The notes beneath the pieces are model-generated. The model searched no databases and had not been told where the DNA came from. It saw only the letters and a program-made list of their open reading frames with translations. From Oscillibacter sp. CAG:241 (GTDB lineage: Bacteria; Bacillota; Clostridia; Oscillospirales; Oscillospiraceae), in the NCBI GenBank assembly GCA_000435975.1, contig FR884071.1:1-18266 (forward strand): a DNA stretch of 18,266 nt, given 5' to 3'. The position numbers and the translations under genes are program-made. Below are positions 15,998 to 18,266 of this stretch, in pieces (position 1 is the first letter of the stretch; the number at the start of each line of letters is the position of its first letter).

Positions 15998-16019
15998 TGA
16001 CTGACAGAAGGAGACATGC

Positions 16020-17396
16020 ATGGCAAAGATGACATGGCTGGAGCAGCGGTATCGCCGGGCGCACCTGGAATGCGTGCGCCACATCACCATCGACCCCCGG
16101 GGGCCCGGGGTGGTGCGCATCCACATGATCCCGCCCCGGACGGAGGACGCCGGGGACCCGTTTCTGCTGCTTTTGAACGGGGCGCAGCTGGTGCCCCTGA
16201 ATCTGAGCTGGGCCATTCTGCTGGCCAATTTTATGGACCAGCTGGAGCCCTGGAGCGGCCGGGAGATCGGCCAGGAGGACTGGCAGTCCATGCTTTCGGC
16301 GGCGGTGAAGGCCACCCGCCGCACCTATCCCGGCACCAGCCGGGACGTGCTGCTGGGGGACCTGGAGCGGATGCTGCGCAGCATCGTGGCCATCGCCCGG
16401 GGCCAGGAGCCGCCGGAGGAGGTGGGCATCCTGTCTCTGGGCGAATACGCCGGCCGCATGTCCGCCCCCCACCGGATGGACCTGATGATCAGCGCCATGA
16501 CCCGGGAGGGCGCGTGGCACTGCAACCAGAAATGCCTGCACTGCTATGCCGCCGGGCAGACCCTGGGCCAGCGGCCGGAGCTGACCACGGACCAGTGGAA
16601 GGCCCTTCTGGAGAAGCTCCGCCGGGCCAATATCCCCCAGGTGACCTTCACCGGCGGAGAGCCCACCCTGCGGCAGGACCTGGTGGAGCTGGCGGAGGCG
16701 GCCCAGTGGTTCGTCACCCGGCTGAACACCAACGGCCGCCTGCTGACGCCGGAGCTGTGCCGGGGCCTGTTCGAGGCCAGCCTGGACAGCGTCCAGGTGA
16801 CTCTGTACGCTGCCGACGCCGCCGTTCACAACGCCCTGGTGGGGGCGGAGGGCTTCGATGACACGGTGCAGGGCATCCGCAATGCCGCGGCGGCGGGGCT
16901 CATCGTGTCGGTGAATACCCCCCTTTGCAGCCTGAACCGGGATTACAGCGCCACGCTGCGGCTTGTACATAGTCTGGGCGTCCGGTATGCCACCTGCTCC
17001 GGCCTGATCCCCACCGGCGGCGCCGCCGGAGACGAGAGCCGGGCCACCCGGCTGGGGCAGGAGGAGCTGGCCGGCATCCTCCGCCAGGCCGCGGACACCG
17101 CCCACGGCCTGGGCATGGAGCTGGACTTCACCAGCCCCGGCTGGCTGCCGGAGGAGACGCTGCGCTCCATGGGCCTGGCCCTGATCCCCAGCTGCGGGGC
17201 GTGTCTGTCCAACATGGCCGTGGCCCCGGACGGCACGGTACTGCCCTGCCAGAGCTGGCTGGAGGGGCCGGGCCTGGGGAACCTGTGCGCCGACGACTGG
17301 GCCGCCATCTGGGACGGCCCCCAGTGCCGCCGCATCCGGGCGGAAAGCGCCAAAATGGAGCATATCTGTCAATTGCAGCAGGAAGGGGGATGCTGA
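16020..17396 (+). CDS. Radical SAM/SPASM protein, possible peptide or protein maturase
   Basis: This 458-residue protein has the radical SAM cluster site CNQKCLHC (C168, C172, C175) and SAM-binding TGGEPTL (211-217). The C-terminal part has SPASM-like cysteines for extra iron-sulfur clusters: C392, C395, C410, C423, C436, C450 and the last residue C458, with the typical APDGTVLPC (402-410) and NLCADDWAAIW (421-431). Residues about 45-105, with LLLLNGAQLVPLNLSWAILL, look PqqD-like, the fold that binds leader peptides in RiPP maturases; this is tentative. SPASM enzymes mostly modify peptides or proteins. The start at 16020 is preferred over the out-of-frame ATG at 16016 because AGAAGGAG is 6 bases away and the frame is coherent. 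The next gene begins 2 bases after the stop. Confidence 0.9.
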   Translation: MAKMTWLEQRYRRAHLECVRHITIDPRGPGVVRIHMIPPRTEDAGDPFLLLLNGAQLVPLNLSWAILLANFMDQLEPWSGREIGQEDWQSMLSAAVKATRRTYPGTSRDVLLGDLERMLRSIVAIARGQEPPEEVGILSLGEYAGRMSAPHRMDLMISAMTREGAWHCNQKCLHCYAAGQTLGQRPELTTDQWKALLEKLRRANIPQVTFTGGEPTLRQDLVELAEAAQWFVTRLNTNGRLLTPELCRGLFEASLDSVQVTLYAADAAVHNALVGAEGFDDTVQGIRNAAAAGLIVSVNTPLCSLNRDYSATLRLVHSLGVRYATCSGLIPTGGAAGDESRATRLGQEELAGILRQAADTAHGLGMELDFTSPGWLPEETLRSMGLALIPSCGACLSNMAVAPDGTVLPCQSWLEGPGLGNLCADDWAAIWDGPQCRRIRAESAKMEHICQLQQEGGC

Positions 17397-17398
17397 CC

Positions 17399-18266
17399 AT
17401 GCGGAAAATCCTATGCCGGGCGCTGCTGTGCCTTTGCCTGGTGCTGGCCCTGGCGCCGGTGCCTGCGGCCTATGCCCAGGACCTGGACCGCATCGAGTCC
17501 TATGATGTGGACGTGACCCCCGACACCCAGGACGGCAGCCTGCGCATCCAGGTGACCCTGGAGTGGACGGTGCTGGCGGAGGGGCCCGTCAGCTGGGTGA
17601 AGATCGGCGTGCCCAACGGCAGCATCCGGGAGGAGACAGCCCTGACGGACAACATTGACCGCCTGAGCTTCGACAACAGCTATATGTATGTCTACTTCGA
17701 CCGGGACTACAACGACGGCGAGACCTTCCGGTTTTCCTACAGCTGGGTCCAGGAGTACATGTATGCCCTGGAGGGCGATACCGTGTCCTATGACTATACC
17801 CCCGGGTGGTTCGACGAGGCCCGGGTGGGGCAGATGACCCTGACCTGGCACGACCCGGCAGGGGTGGACGGCGCAGGCTCCGACGGACAGACCGGCGGAG
17901 ACCATGTGCTGGCGCAGACCGACCTGGCCCACGGCCAGCAGATGAGCTTCACCGTCCACTATGACGGCTGGCCCACTCAGCTGGCCCAGGACGGCAGCCG
18001 GGACAGCCTGCCCACGGATGACGATCCCTCCGTCAATCCCGGCTACGACCCGGGCTATGACCCGGATTACGACGGGGACAGCGGCTTCGGCATCGCCCAG
18101 ATCATCATCCTGCTGGTGGTCCTGATCATCATTATCCGGATCCTGTCGGCGTCGGACGGCTATCGGGGCGGCTTCGGCACCCACTATGTGTTCGTCAACG
18201 GCCTGTGGTTCCCGGCGGGACCCGACGGGCGGCCCCGGCCCGGCGCCCACGGCACCCGGGAGAAGC
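17399..18266 (+). CDS. Secreted, membrane-anchored protein of unknown function, 3' end missing
   Basis: The frame is open to the end of the window (289 residues seen, C-terminus missing). A signal peptide (1-26, cleavage after AYA likely) is followed by an outside beta-rich domain (27-200) with many Asp, Tyr and Trp, a low-complexity Asp/Tyr/Gly/Pro stretch (206-228), one membrane helix (231-249), and a tail starting with SDGYRGGFG (252-260) and THYVFVNGLWFPAG (261-274) that should face the cytoplasm. The outer domain slightly recalls the DUF2207-type N-terminal domain, but I cannot assign it. GGAAGGGGG ahead of the ATG lies within the end of the radical SAM gene. With a 2-base gap the two are surely co-transcribed, which makes this protein a candidate substrate or partner of that enzyme. 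That link is inference. Confidence 0.88.
   Translation, partial: MRKILCRALLCLCLVLALAPVPAAYAQDLDRIESYDVDVTPDTQDGSLRIQVTLEWTVLAEGPVSWVKIGVPNGSIREETALTDNIDRLSFDNSYMYVYFDRDYNDGETFRFSYSWVQEYMYALEGDTVSYDYTPGWFDEARVGQMTLTWHDPAGVDGAGSDGQTGGDHVLAQTDLAHGQQMSFTVHYDGWPTQLAQDGSRDSLPTDDDPSVNPGYDPGYDPDYDGDSGFGIAQIIILLVVLIIIIRILSASDGYRGGFGTHYVFVNGLWFPAGPDGRPRPGAHGTREK

Overview
The window is GC-rich (by eye about 60-65%), every gene lies on the + strand, and ribosome binding sites are strong AGGAGG types. Gene content and order (recJ-rel-dtd-metallohydrolase-hemZ, then a SpoVB/MurJ-like flippase, MazG and HU) point to a high-GC, probably spore-forming Clostridia, most likely an Oscillospiraceae-type gut anaerobe (Flavonifractor/Lawsonibacter/Oscillibacter-like). 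The family-level placement is inferred from gene content, not from a marker gene.

Region 1 (1-5875). The 3' end of an RluA-type pseudouridine synthase gene is followed by a self-contained operon of four genes: a YhgE/Pip membrane protein, a small two-helix membrane protein with a Glu/Pro repeat tail, a second YhgE/Pip paralogue, and a TetR-type repressor. A perfect 12-bp inverted repeat sits on the operon promoter and is the obvious candidate operator for the operon's own TetR protein. A 14-bp stem with a UUCG loop and a T run closes the operon.

Region 2 (5876-14649). A consensus promoter starts a housekeeping run: recJ (single-strand DNA exonuclease), rel (bifunctional ppGpp synthetase/hydrolase, overlapping recJ by four bases), dtd (D-aminoacyl-tRNA deacylase), a glyoxalase-II-like metallohydrolase, hemZ-type radical SAM protein and a 529-residue lipid flippase of the SpoVB/MurJ superfamily. 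A weak intrinsic terminator between dtd and the hydrolase may attenuate the downstream part.

Region 3 (14650-18266). mazG (two-domain NTP pyrophosphohydrolase) and the HU gene are followed by 223 non-coding bases that fold on paper into an almost continuous series of stem-loops, including a possible three-way junction ending in a T run, bracketed by two near-identical GC-rich hairpins. Directly downstream lies a radical SAM/SPASM protein with a possible PqqD-like N-terminal region and, two bases later, a secreted or membrane-anchored protein that runs off the window. Where many relatives carry rqcP-yabP-yabQ-divIC after HU, this genome has the radical SAM pair. This last block, a structured leader plus a maturase-like enzyme plus a candidate protein substrate, is the most interesting part of the window; the tandem YhgE operon with its operator is second.
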